Shown here in pieces: positions 25,263 through 33,945 of a stretch of DNA of 64,000 nt. The stretch comes from an uncultured bacterium (GTDB taxonomy: Bacteria; Krumholzibacteriota; Krumholzibacteriia; LZORAL124-64-63). The DNA lies in NCBI GenBank assembly GCA_937910695.1, contig CALEMW010000226.1:1-64000 (forward strand). Reading direction: 5' to 3'. The notes below the pieces were generated by a model. It had not been told where the DNA came from and ran no database searches. It saw nothing but the letters and a program-made list of their open reading frames with translations. The translations under genes were made by a program, and so were the position numbers. Position 1 is the first letter of the stretch, and every line of letters begins with the position of its first letter.

Positions 25263-28200
25263 TTACTCCGTCACAATTGCCGGATCGGCGTTGCCTGCCT
25301 CATTCGCCTCTGTTTTCGACAATCCCAGCATCTTCTTGAGATCCTCAAGCACCAGATAACTCACCGGCACGAGGACCAGCGTGATGAACGTGGCGAACAG
25401 CACGCCGAAGCCCAGACTCACGGCCATGGGGATAAGAAAACGCGCCTGGAGACTCTTTTCAAGGAGGATCGGCGTCAGACCCGCAAACGTCGTGAGCGAA
25501 GTCAGGACGATGGGCCGAAAGCGCCGCACGCCGCTGATCAGGACAGCTTCGGTCAACGGCACCCCCGTCTTGCGGGTACGGTTGATGAAATCGACCATGA
25601 TCAGCGAGTCATTGACCACCACGCCGGTCAGGGCCACCAGACCGAACATGCTCAGCAGGGTCAGGTCCATGCCCATCACCACGTGGCCGAGCACGGCGCC
25701 GAGCACCCCGAACGGGATGGCCGACATGATGATCAGCGGCTGGGCATAGGAGCGGAAGAGAACGGCCAGCAGGGCGAAGATCCCCAGCAGGGCCAGGATG
25801 AACCCGCTCTTGAGGCTGGCCATGGACTCCATGCGGTCGCGTTCCTCGCCCTCGAACGAGATCCGCAGTCCCGGGAATTCCGCCAGCAGGGCGGGAATGG
25901 CTGAGACCTTCATGTCGGCCAACACCTCCGAGGCATTGGTCGTCTTCTGGTCCAGGTCGGCGGTCACGTTCACGATGCGGCGCCGGTCCTGGCGGATGAT
26001 CGAGGCGTAGCCGCGGCCGCCTTCCACCTTGGCGACCTGGCCGAACGGAACCTCGGCGCCTTCGGGGGTGCGGATGCGCATGTCCTCGAGGTCGCCCAGC
26101 GACCGACGCTGATCGCGGGGGTAGCGCACCATCACGCGCACGTCGTCGCGGCCGCGCTGCAGGCGCAGGGCTTCATCGCCGTAGAAACCCTGACGCACCT
26201 GACGGGCCAGGTCGTCGAGGGTCAGACCCAGGGTACGCGCCGCAGGCAGCAGCGACAGCTTGAGCTCCTGCTTGCCCTCCTCGTAGCTGTCGTCGATGTC
26301 CTGCACGCCGGGGTAGTCCGCCAGCGACGCCTTCAGGCGCTCGGCGGCCACCGTAAGCATCTCGGTGTCCTCGGCCGAGAGCTGCAGCTGCAGCGCCGCG
26401 CTGCCGTGGAACAGGTTGGAGGTGAAGCTCACCGAACTGGCTCCGGGAATGGGGCCTGTCAACTCGCGCCAGCGGCGCGCCAATTCGTTGCTGGCGATGC
26501 CGCGCTGTTCGCCGGCGAGCAGCTCCACGTTGACCTCGGCCTTGTGGGCGCCGGCGAACGAGGATGTGGTGGCCATTCCCGGCCGGCTGGAGCCAGCAGC
26601 GCCGCGGGGCTGAAAGCCGATGGTCGAGTAGGAGTGCTTGAAGATGGGATCGGCGTCGGCGGAACGACCGCCTTCGTATTCATTGCGCACCTGCTCGAGA
26701 GCGTCTTCGACCTGCAGGATGACGCCGCGGGTCTCGTCGACCGACGTGCCCGCCGGCATGTTGATGACGCAGAGCATGTTGTCGGCGTCGATCTTGGGCA
26801 TGAAGGTGAAGCGGATATGCCCCCCTCCCACGAACCCGAAGAGCAGCACCAGACTGGCAACGCTCACCGCGATGACCAATCCGCGATGATGAGCGGCATA
26901 GGCCAGAGTGGGCTTGTAGCTCCGCTCGATGAAGAATTCGAAGGCGCGGGCGAAGCGGGCCTGCAACGCGTAGATGCCCCGGCCGCCGACCGCGGCGATG
27001 GAGGCCGCGGGGATGGTCGAGAGGTGGGCCGGCAGGATCAGCAGCGATTCGACCAACGAGACCAGCAGCACCGCGATCACCACGATGGGCACCTGGCCCA
27101 TGAACTTGCCCATCATGCCCTCGACCCGCGCCAGCGGGTAGAAGGCGATGATCGTCGTCGCGACCGCGACCGTCACCGGCCCCGCCACCTCCAGGGTACC
27201 GTCGATGGCGCCGCGGAAACGGCTTTTTCCCATTTGCCGGTGGGTGTAGACGTTCTCGCCGACGACGATGGCGTCGTCGACCACCATGCCGAGCACGACG
27301 ATGAAGGCGAACATCGAGATCATGTTCAGCGAGGCGCCGAAGCCCGGAATGATCAGGAACCCGCCGAGGAACGAGATGGGAATGCCAAGGGCCACCCAGA
27401 ACGCCAGGCGCGGTTGCAGAAACAAAGCCAGGCAGAGGAACACCAGGATCAGACCGATGCCGCCGTTCTTGAGCATGAGGTTCATGCGGCCGCGGTAGAT
27501 TTCGGAGCGGTCGGCCCAGACAGCCATCTCGAGGCCTTCAGGCAGCGAGCCTGCGTTGGCGGCCACGTACTCCTTGACTGTGTTGGTCACCCCGAGGATG
27601 GCCTGGTCGGCCACGCGGTACACCGAGATCATCGCCGCGGGTCGGCCGTCGAAACGGGAGCGCGTGTCCACGTCCTCGAAGGAGTCGCGGATGGTCGCCA
27701 CCTGGCCCAGAGTCAGCCGCGAGCCGTCGGGGCGCGTGCGCACCACGACTTCGGCGAATTCCTCGCCGGTATAGCGCTGGCCCTTGGTGCGGATCAGGAT
27801 CTCGCCGGCGTCGGTCTTGACGCTGCCGCCGGGCAGGTCCAGCGATCCGCGGCGCACCGCCGCGGTCAACTCGGCGAAGGTCAGGCCGTAGGCGCGCAGG
27901 TCGGCCTCGGACACCTCGATGGAGATTTCATACGGGCGCGTGCCTACAAGCTGGGCCTGGGTGATTTCGGGATCGAGCAACAGGTCGTCGCGCACACGCT
28001 CGGCGAGTTCCTTGAGGGTGCGTTCGCTGGCTTCGCCGTAGATCACCACGTCGATGGCCTGCTCGGTGGACTCCATCAGGCTGATGATGGGCTTTTCGGT
28101 CTCGGTCGGAAACGTGATGATGCGGTCGACGGCCTGCTTGATCTCATCGAGCACTTCGCGGGCGTCGGCGTCGGTAGTGATCTCGGCCATCACCGTGCCC

Positions 28201-28466
28201 GCTCCCTCGACAGCCGTCGAGTTGATGCGCTTGATCCCCTCGATGCCCTGGATCGCCTCCTCGACGCGCAGGCACACGCCCTCCTCAACCTCTTCGGGAC
28301 TGGCCCCGAGGTAGGGAACGCTCACCGAGACCATATCCAGCTCCACCTGGGGGAAGACCTCCTGGCGGATGGAGAACGCCGTCATCAAGCCGGCGAGCAG
28401 AATGAAGATCATCAGCAGGTTGGCGGCTACGTGGTTGCCGGTGAACCACTCGATGACGCGGTTCAC
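25263..28466 (-). CDS. RND efflux transporter, AcrB/HAE1 type inner-membrane pump
   Basis: 1067 residues, the normal length. The first membrane helix (about 9-29) is followed by the porter domain and two sets of membrane helices. The proton-relay motif in helix 4 is present (GMVVDDAIVVGENVYTH), and the second half has the matching GLVALTGVVVNDSLIMVDFINR. It forms the trimeric, proton-driven pump of a tripartite export system and would take drugs, detergents or metabolites from the periplasm or outer leaflet. Its start overlaps the stop of the adaptor gene by 4 bases. It is the last gene of the TetR-adaptor operon. Confidence 0.95.
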   Translation of the reverse strand: MNRVIEWFTGNHVAANLLMIFILLAGLMTAFSIRQEVFPQVELDMVSVSVPYLGASPEEVEEGVCLRVEEAIQGIEGIKRINSTAVEGAGTVMAEITTDADAREVLDEIKQAVDRIITFPTETEKPIISLMESTEQAIDVVIYGEASERTLKELAERVRDDLLLDPEITQAQLVGTRPYEISIEVSEADLRAYGLTFAELTAAVRRGSLDLPGGSVKTDAGEILIRTKGQRYTGEEFAEVVVRTRPDGSRLTLGQVATIRDSFEDVDTRSRFDGRPAAMISVYRVADQAILGVTNTVKEYVAANAGSLPEGLEMAVWADRSEIYRGRMNLMLKNGGIGLILVFLCLALFLQPRLAFWVALGIPISFLGGFLIIPGFGASLNMISMFAFIVVLGMVVDDAIVVGENVYTHRQMGKSRFRGAIDGTLEVAGPVTVAVATTIIAFYPLARVEGMMGKFMGQVPIVVIAVLLVSLVESLLILPAHLSTIPAASIAAVGGRGIYALQARFARAFEFFIERSYKPTLAYAAHHRGLVIAVSVASLVLLFGFVGGGHIRFTFMPKIDADNMLCVINMPAGTSVDETRGVILQVEDALEQVRNEYEGGRSADADPIFKHSYSTIGFQPRGAAGSSRPGMATTSSFAGAHKAEVNVELLAGEQRGIASNELARRWRELTGPIPGASSVSFTSNLFHGSAALQLQLSAEDTEMLTVAAERLKASLADYPGVQDIDDSYEEGKQELKLSLLPAARTLGLTLDDLARQVRQGFYGDEALRLQRGRDDVRVMVRYPRDQRRSLGDLEDMRIRTPEGAEVPFGQVAKVEGGRGYASIIRQDRRRIVNVTADLDQKTTNASEVLADMKVSAIPALLAEFPGLRISFEGEERDRMESMASLKSGFILALLGIFALLAVLFRSYAQPLIIMSAIPFGVLGAVLGHVVMGMDLTLLSMFGLVALTGVVVNDSLIMVDFINRTRKTGVPLTEAVLISGVRRFRPIVLTSLTTFAGLTPILLEKSLQARFLIPMAVSLGFGVLFATFITLVLVPVSYLVLEDLKKMLGLSKTEANEAGNADPAIVTE

Positions 28467-29674
28467 GAGGAACCTCCCTGAGCGGTCTCTTGCGCGACGG
28501 AGGCCTGAGCAACCGGCCGGCCGGCGATCTGCACGTTCATGCCTTCGCTCACCACATCGAGCTGCGAGACGACCACGTCGTCGCCCTCGACCAGCCCGGA
28601 AGCGACCAACGCGATGTCGCCGTCGGTGCGGGCCACATCCACCGACTTCGTGCGCAGACGGTTCTCGGCGTCGATGGTCCAGACCGTGCCGCCTTCACGC
28701 AGAGCGGCACGGGGAATCTGGACCATGCCGGGCAGGCTATGACCTTGGAGCCTCACCTCGACGAACATGCCGTCGAGCAGAGCCGGACGATCACCCGCAG
28801 CGATATAGCCATCGTCGACGGCCACGACGGCATCGACCAGGCGGGTCTGGGGATCGAGAGCCCCCGACAGGCGCACCACACGACCGGTCCACACATGTTC
28901 GCGGCCGGCGAACGTGATGGCGAGTTCGGCGTGGGCGCCGCCCTCGCCGGCGGCGTCCGGAGCATCGAAAAAGGCCAGATCAGCGTCCTGGAGAGGAACG
29001 GTCACCTCGGCCACGTCGGTGGCGTAGATCGTGCCGACAGCGTTGCCGGCCCTCACGTACTGACCGGCGTCGACGTTCTCCTCGATCACGCGGCCCGCGA
29101 ACGGAGCCGTCATGGTGCAACGATCCAGGTTGAGTTCGGCCTGGGCCAGGGAGGCCTCGGCCGACGCCAGCTCGGCGCGGGCCGACGCCAGCTGTGGTCC
29201 GTGCAGCACCAGAGGATTGGGACGGACCCGAGTGTCGGGCGTGTCGGCCTGGATGCGATCCCATTCACGCCGTGCGATCTCGGCTTCCTGCTCGGCCGTG
29301 GCCAGGGCCAATTGCTGACGGGCCACCTGGGCTGCGGCCATCTGGGCGGCCAGCACGTAGTCGACCTCGTCGATGCGCAACAGCATGTCGCCCTCGGCGA
29401 ACGAACCACCGACCTGGAACGCAGGCGATGTTTCGAGGATCACCCCCGACACCTGAGGCACCAGGGTGATCCGCCGACGGGCGGACACCGATCCGAAACC
29501 GGTGACCGTGGCGACGGGTGTTGCGCCTTCCACCGTATGGACCGTCACCACAGTGTGGTGCGGTACGGAGGGCCTCTTGGGCGCCGAAGGTCGCATCTTG
29601 ATCATCATCACCGCACCCACAACACCGATCACGAGGATCAGCAGCGGCAGTACACCCTTGGGTAGTTTCGTCAT
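28463..29674 (-). CDS. RND efflux periplasmic adaptor (membrane fusion protein)
   Basis: 403 residues with one N-terminal membrane helix (about 8-28, LPLLILVIGVVGAVMMIKM) and no lipobox, so it is anchored by that helix. The paired lipoyl halves with a coiled-coil hairpin between them cover about 65-215 (TLVPQVSGVILETSP and MTAPFAGRVIEENVDAGQYV), followed by the beta-barrel and membrane-proximal parts (VVRLSGALDPQTRLVDAVV). It joins the RND pump to the outer-membrane channel. It follows the channel gene by 13 bases and overlaps the pump gene. Confidence 0.94.
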   Translation of the reverse strand: MTKLPKGVLPLLILVIGVVGAVMMIKMRPSAPKRPSVPHHTVVTVHTVEGATPVATVTGFGSVSARRRITLVPQVSGVILETSPAFQVGGSFAEGDMLLRIDEVDYVLAAQMAAAQVARQQLALATAEQEAEIARREWDRIQADTPDTRVRPNPLVLHGPQLASARAELASAEASLAQAELNLDRCTMTAPFAGRVIEENVDAGQYVRAGNAVGTIYATDVAEVTVPLQDADLAFFDAPDAAGEGGAHAELAITFAGREHVWTGRVVRLSGALDPQTRLVDAVVAVDDGYIAAGDRPALLDGMFVEVRLQGHSLPGMVQIPRAALREGGTVWTIDAENRLRTKSVDVARTDGDIALVASGLVEGDDVVVSQLDVVSEGMNVQIAGRPVAQASVAQETAQGGSS

Positions 29675-29687
29675 GGCTTCTGCTCTC

Positions 29688-31151
29688 CTATTGCATCGCG
29701 GACACGAGTTCGTCCGCAGGTTGTTCGTCGTTCGATTCGTCCCAGGTTCCGCCGAGGGCCTGGATGAGATTCACACGGGCGGCGCGCCAGCCTTGCTCGG
29801 TGCGCAGCAGATCGCTCTGGGTCTGGAGCAGACGACGCTGGGCGTCGAGGACCTGGAGATAAGGATCGAGACCCTGATCGTAACGATCCTCGGCCACTTC
29901 GAGGGCCCGCTGTGCATGCCGCACGCCGGCCTGCAAGGCGTCGCGTCGCTCTCGTTGGGCATGGTCCGTATCGAGGGCTGTCTCCACGTCGCGGAAGGCC
30001 CGCAACACGGTGCCCACGTAGGCGGCGCGCACCTGTTCACGCTGAGCCTCGGCCGCTCCCACGGCGGCCTTGCGGGCGCCGCGGTTGAGCAGGGGCATGG
30101 CCAGGTTGCCCACCAGCGACCATACGGATGTCGTGTCCTTGAACAACTGAGCCTCGTCGGGGGTCGACCAGCCGGCGCTGCCGCTGATCGTCAGGCGCGG
30201 GAACAGTTCGGCCCGGGCCGCACCCTCGCGGGCGTGGGCCCCGATCAGGTTCATCTCGGCCGCTACAACGTCGGGACGTCGTTCGAGCAGGTCCGAAGGC
30301 AACCCGACGGGAATCGGCGGCAGGGCGGGCAGATCGGCCAGAGACGTCGTTCCGATGCTCACCGTTGCGGCCGGGTAGCGTCCCAGCAGCAGCTCCAGCC
30401 CGCGACGGGCGTTGGCCAGATCCAGCTCGCGCTGGGCCTGGGCCGCATCGGCCGCGCTCACGTTCTGACGGGCCAGATGAACATCGAGGGATGGGCGCAC
30501 GCCGGCCGCATAGCGCTCCAGAACGATCGCTTCATTGTGACGGTAGGTGGCGAGGGTCCGGGCTCCCAGATCACGCTGCTCTTCGAGCTGCTTGACCTCG
30601 AGCCAGGTGCGCACGACGTCGGCGGCAAGGCCCTGGCGTACGGCGTGTCGATTCGCTTCACTGGCCAAGAACGCCGCCCACGCGCCCTTGCGCGTATTGG
30701 AGAGACGGCTCCAGAAGTCCGGCTCCCAAGCCACCTGCGTGGCCACGTCCCACTGGGTCGAGAGGATGGTCCTCGGGATGCCGAATCCCGCCAGGTTTCG
30801 TTTGCTGCGGGCTACCGTGCCGCCGATTTCCGCTGATGGCAGTTGATTGAACCTCTGGCCTCCGAACTGGGCACGCGTTTCGAGCACGCGGGCGGCGGCG
30901 GCCGTCAGGTCCGGATTGGCGGCGAAGGCCTCGTCGACCAGGGCTTCGAGTTCGGGCGAACCGAAGTCGCGCCACCAGGCTTGGGGCGCACCGATGTCGG
31001 ATTCAATGGTCGCAGCCGAGACCTCGACCGTCGGCGCCGTGTAGGCCGCCACGTCGGCTCCGACATCGGGCCGTTCATACGATGGTGCGAGGGAACATCC
31101 CGTGAGGACCGCTCCGAGAATGACCACAGGGATTGCACGGAGGAACATCAT
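29688..31151 (-). CDS. Outer-membrane efflux lipoprotein (OprM/NodT family)
   Basis: 487 residues. The signal peptide ends in a lipobox, LTGC, with the cysteine at about residue 19, followed by SLAPSYERPDV typical of OprM-like lipoproteins. Two TolC-like repeats of long helices and short barrel strands follow (first ELEALVDEAFAANPDLTAAA, second ERRPDVVAAEMNLIGAHARE). It would form the trimeric exit duct of the pump. Its ATG overlaps the stop codon of the tetR gene (ATGA). Confidence 0.95.
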   Translation of the reverse strand: MMFLRAIPVVILGAVLTGCSLAPSYERPDVGADVAAYTAPTVEVSAATIESDIGAPQAWWRDFGSPELEALVDEAFAANPDLTAAAARVLETRAQFGGQRFNQLPSAEIGGTVARSKRNLAGFGIPRTILSTQWDVATQVAWEPDFWSRLSNTRKGAWAAFLASEANRHAVRQGLAADVVRTWLEVKQLEEQRDLGARTLATYRHNEAIVLERYAAGVRPSLDVHLARQNVSAADAAQAQRELDLANARRGLELLLGRYPAATVSIGTTSLADLPALPPIPVGLPSDLLERRPDVVAAEMNLIGAHAREGAARAELFPRLTISGSAGWSTPDEAQLFKDTTSVWSLVGNLAMPLLNRGARKAAVGAAEAQREQVRAAYVGTVLRAFRDVETALDTDHAQRERRDALQAGVRHAQRALEVAEDRYDQGLDPYLQVLDAQRRLLQTQSDLLRTEQGWRAARVNLIQALGGTWDESNDEQPADELVSAMQ

Positions 31152-31831
31152 GATGCCACCGCCTCCTTCCGCATGGCCTCGGCCCCCGCCACCGTGATGG
31201 TGGTGATGTGGTCGATGACCGTCGTGATGTAGGTTTCGAGATCGTCGGCGATGGCCGGCATCGGAGCGCAGGGTCCGGGTTCTTGTATCGCGGCATGAGC
31301 CTTCATGTTGTGCCAGTTCATGGCGAAGTGAATGACCTGACCGGCCAAGGTGCCCATCAAAAGCTGGTGCTCGCGATCTCCGAGTTCGGGTAGGAGTTCG
31401 CCCATCAGACCGAGCACGCGTGCACGCACGGGTTGGATGAGCTCCCGCACCACCACATGGGCGCCCTGCCGTGGATCGCTCATCTCGCGGGACAGCAGGC
31501 GCATGCCCTTCTCGCCGCCCCTGCTGCGCAAAGCATCGTCGAGATGAACGCAGATGAAGGCGCGGAACAGGTGCTCGAGCTTGAGCTGCCGATCCGGCTC
31601 CGCCGCCACGCCGTCGAGGGCGGCCAGCAGCATATCGCGCTTCGGCACCACACGGCGCCGCAGCACCTCGTGGTACAGGGCTTCCTTGCCGTGGAAATGG
31701 TAGTTCACCGCAGCCAAGTTCGCTTCCGCAGCCGCAGCGATATCACGAATCGTAACAGCCTCGTAACCGCGTTCGGAAAACAGGATTTCGGCCTCGTCGA
31801 GAAGACGGTCGCGGGTCTTCGTGTCGGACAT
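31148..31831 (-). CDS. TetR-family repressor with CecR/DUF1956-type ligand domain
   Basis: 227 residues. The helix-turn-helix (about 27-48) reads GYEAVTIRDIAAAAEANLAAVNYHF, followed by HGKEALYHEVLRRR. The C-terminal half is the CecR-like ligand-binding domain. The ATG at 31831 follows GGGGAGGA; an upstream open extension would run back through the operator and -10 region, so it is not used. As first gene of the efflux operon with a palindrome in its promoter it is very probably an autorepressor of the whole operon. Confidence 0.93.
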   Translation of the reverse strand: MSDTKTRDRLLDEAEILFSERGYEAVTIRDIAAAAEANLAAVNYHFHGKEALYHEVLRRRVVPKRDMLLAALDGVAAEPDRQLKLEHLFRAFICVHLDDALRSRGGEKGMRLLSREMSDPRQGAHVVVRELIQPVRARVLGLMGELLPELGDREHQLLMGTLAGQVIHFAMNWHNMKAHAAIQEPGPCAPMPAIADDLETYITTVIDHITTITVAGAEAMRKEAVAS

Positions 31832-31862
31832 GGGTCCTCCCCGGATCACAGGTTGAGAACAA

Positions 31863-31891
31863 ATGATTGATACAAACGTTTGATTTGTCAA
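31863..31891 (-). promoter_or_regulatory. Promoter with embedded operator of the tetR-efflux operon
   Basis: On the minus strand TTGACA (31886-31891, perfect) and AATCAT (31863-31868, 4 of 6) are 17 bases apart. The palindrome CAAACGTTTG (31873-31882) lies inside the spacer, where a bound TetR dimer would block RNA polymerase. The -10 ends 31 bases before the start codon. Confidence 0.75.
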
Positions 31892-31955
31892 CTGGATAAT
31901 ATTTATACTTACGTATCTCACATTATTTCAAAGCATTATGGAATTACTGAAGGGA

Positions 31956-32447
31956 TCAGGAAGATTGATCGCGGTACTGTAGCGTCTCCTCACTCACAAC
32001 AAGCAATTCGACCCCCGCCCCCTCGAACATCGCCCGTGTTTCCCCGGCAGCATGGTACCGGCAGCCGCAGACAACCCGCACGATCCCACAGTTGATGATG
32101 AGCATGGCGCAGGCCCGGCACGGCTCCATGGTGCAGTAGAGGGTGGCTCCTTCCAGGGAGGTCCCAAACCTCGCCGCCTGGCACACGGCGTTCTGCTCGG
32201 CGTGGATCGTGCGTACACAGTGCTGCCGTCGTTCACCGCCTTCGTCCTCGACCGTCTTGAGCAAGTGGCCCGCCTCGTCGCAATGAGGCAGGCCGGCAGG
32301 CGAGCCAACGTAGCCGGTGGCGATGATGCGCCGATCCCGGGCGATCACACAACCGCTGCGTCCACGATCACAGGTGGCGCGCTGGGCCACCTCGTCCACG
32401 AGGCCCAGAAAGTATTCGTCCCAGCTCGGTCGGAGTCGGTCAGCCAT
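31956..32447 (-). CDS. dCMP deaminase-family protein (ComEB type)
   Basis: 163 residues. Cytidine/deoxycytidylate deaminases use one zinc ion, held by His and two Cys: here CVRTIHAEQNAV (HAE motif, about 78-87) and TMEPCRACAMLI (PCxxC, about 106-117). The N-terminal stretch SWDEYFLGLVDEVAQRATC and RSGCVIARDRRIIATGYVGSP match the dCMP deaminase branch, which makes dUMP for thymidylate synthesis. The ATG at 32447 overlaps the stop codon of the upstream hydrolase gene by one base (TGATG); a GTG one codon earlier is also possible. Confidence 0.92.
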   Translation of the reverse strand: MADRLRPSWDEYFLGLVDEVAQRATCDRGRSGCVIARDRRIIATGYVGSPAGLPHCDEAGHLLKTVEDEGGERRQHCVRTIHAEQNAVCQAARFGTSLEGATLYCTMEPCRACAMLIINCGIVRVVCGCRYHAAGETRAMFEGAGVELLVVSEETLQYRDQSS

Positions 32448-33820
32448 CACATGTACCCCAGGTCTTTCATCTCTTTCTCGATGCGGGCCTTTTCGGCGGC
32501 ATCGAGATCGGCCGCTGTCGAGAGTCCGATGGCGGCGACGGGCGAGGCCAGGTGCTCGTCGAGCAGACGCCGCATGCGGTCGCGCAGGCTCCGCTCGGAT
32601 GCGAGGTTCATCGTCTCGGCCGGGTCGGCGGCCATATCGAAGAGCTCGTCGCCCAGTTCACGCAGCAGAGCCATCTTGGCCCAGAGACGTAGCTTTTTGA
32701 CCAGACCGTGCTGAGGAATGATGCGACGACGGATCAGTTTGTGGTCGCCGCAGCGCACGGCGGCCTTGAATTCCCCGACGCAGAACACAGGCGAAGTCAG
32801 CGACTCGTTCAGCAAATCCAGATCCTGCCAAGTGGTCGGCAGATGATCGGCCCCTGCCAAACGCAGCAGCCAGGGCCACAGCTGCACGTGGCTCGTGGGT
32901 CGGGCGATGCGGCGGCCGGCAGGCAGCCCGGGCCCGCGAACGAGACCCACGGTGCGGATGACGTCGTCGTAGAGATGGATGCCGGCGTGACTCAAATGAC
33001 CATGCCCCATGAGTTCCTCGCCATGGTCCGAGATCACGCAGACGACGGTGTCGTCGGCGAGGTTCAGATCCTCGATGGCATCGAACACGCGGCCGACCTG
33101 CTGGTCGTTGTAGAAAACTGAGTCGTCGTAACGGTCGACCATCCACTGCAGGGTGGTGTCGTCGAGCCTGCGGCGGCCGCGATCGACCGCCTCGGTCAAG
33201 GCGAACATCCCCCCGCCGCGCCTGGCGTGTCCCTGCTCCACGACCTCGAGATGTTGTGGAAAGAGCATGTCCACGATGTCGGCGGGAACATCGGCTGCGG
33301 AAACGTCGCCGAATCGGTGAGCGTGTTCGTCGGGCAGCCGATAGGGCATATGGGGGCCGTCGAAATGCAGAAAGAGGGCGAAGGGTCCTTCGTGGCCGTG
33401 GGCCTGGAGCCATTCGATGCCCGCGTCGCTCACTGCAGCCGGTAGCCGTTTGTCGTAGTTGAAGCTGCGGGTGTCGGTGACGGCTTCGACCTCGCTCCAC
33501 ACTTTGCCGAGCAGACGATTGAAGAATCGGAACGCCACAGCCCCGCCCATGCGCACGCCGTTGGCCTTGAGGCAGTCGGACACCGGCGACGACTCTGCAC
33601 GCGACTGGAAATTGAACACGCCGTGATGATTGGGATACTGCCCGGTGAACAGCGAGGTGAATGCAGGCGCTGTGAAATTGGAGGCAGACCAGAGGGCTTC
33701 GAAGGTTGCACCGGCGGCGGCGAAAGCGTCGAGACGCGGACTTGTGGGGCGGTCGTATCCATAGCACCCCAGATGGTCGGGGCGCTGGGTGTCGATGGCG
33801 ATCAAGACGATGTTGTGCAC
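32447..33820 (-). CDS. Alkaline-phosphatase-superfamily (sulfatase-like) hydrolase with altered nucleophile
   Basis: 457 residues with the sulfatase/phosphodiesterase fold. The N-terminal metal motif is IAIDTQRPDHLGCYGY and the second metal motif is VISDHGEELMGHG. At the position of the sulfatase signature C/S-x-P-x-R the protein has TAPAF (residues 50-54) before TSLFTG: Thr replaces the cysteine or serine that becomes formylglycine, and Phe replaces the arginine. It therefore cannot be a classical formylglycine sulfatase, but threonine is the nucleophile in related phosphodiesterases and phosphotransferases, so it may act on a phosphate ester. No signal peptide, so it is cytoplasmic. Co-transcribed with the dCMP deaminase gene. 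Confidence 0.85.
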   Translation of the reverse strand: MHNIVLIAIDTQRPDHLGCYGYDRPTSPRLDAFAAAGATFEALWSASNFTAPAFTSLFTGQYPNHHGVFNFQSRAESSPVSDCLKANGVRMGGAVAFRFFNRLLGKVWSEVEAVTDTRSFNYDKRLPAAVSDAGIEWLQAHGHEGPFALFLHFDGPHMPYRLPDEHAHRFGDVSAADVPADIVDMLFPQHLEVVEQGHARRGGGMFALTEAVDRGRRRLDDTTLQWMVDRYDDSVFYNDQQVGRVFDAIEDLNLADDTVVCVISDHGEELMGHGHLSHAGIHLYDDVIRTVGLVRGPGLPAGRRIARPTSHVQLWPWLLRLAGADHLPTTWQDLDLLNESLTSPVFCVGEFKAAVRCGDHKLIRRRIIPQHGLVKKLRLWAKMALLRELGDELFDMAADPAETMNLASERSLRDRMRRLLDEHLASPVAAIGLSTAADLDAAEKARIEKEMKDLGYM

Positions 33821-33880
33821 GGTCTCCTCCTCGGTCGCCGATCATGCCACAGCCCGTCCCGGGCGCAAAGCCCGGAGGTC

Positions 33881-33920
33881 CCGGACAAGAAGGGACCCCG
33901 GAGTGGCCTCCGGGGTCCCT
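33881..33920 (-). terminator. Terminator hairpin after the secreted OB-fold protein gene
   Basis: A perfect 13-bp stem AGGGACCCCGGAG/CTCCGGGGTCCCT (33891-33903 with 33908-33920), loop TGGC, followed on the minus strand by TCTTGTCC. It lies 25 bases past the stop codon. The T-run is poor but the stem is very stable. Confidence 0.7.
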
Positions 33921-33945
33921 CGCCTTCCACGTTTCAACGCGTGGC

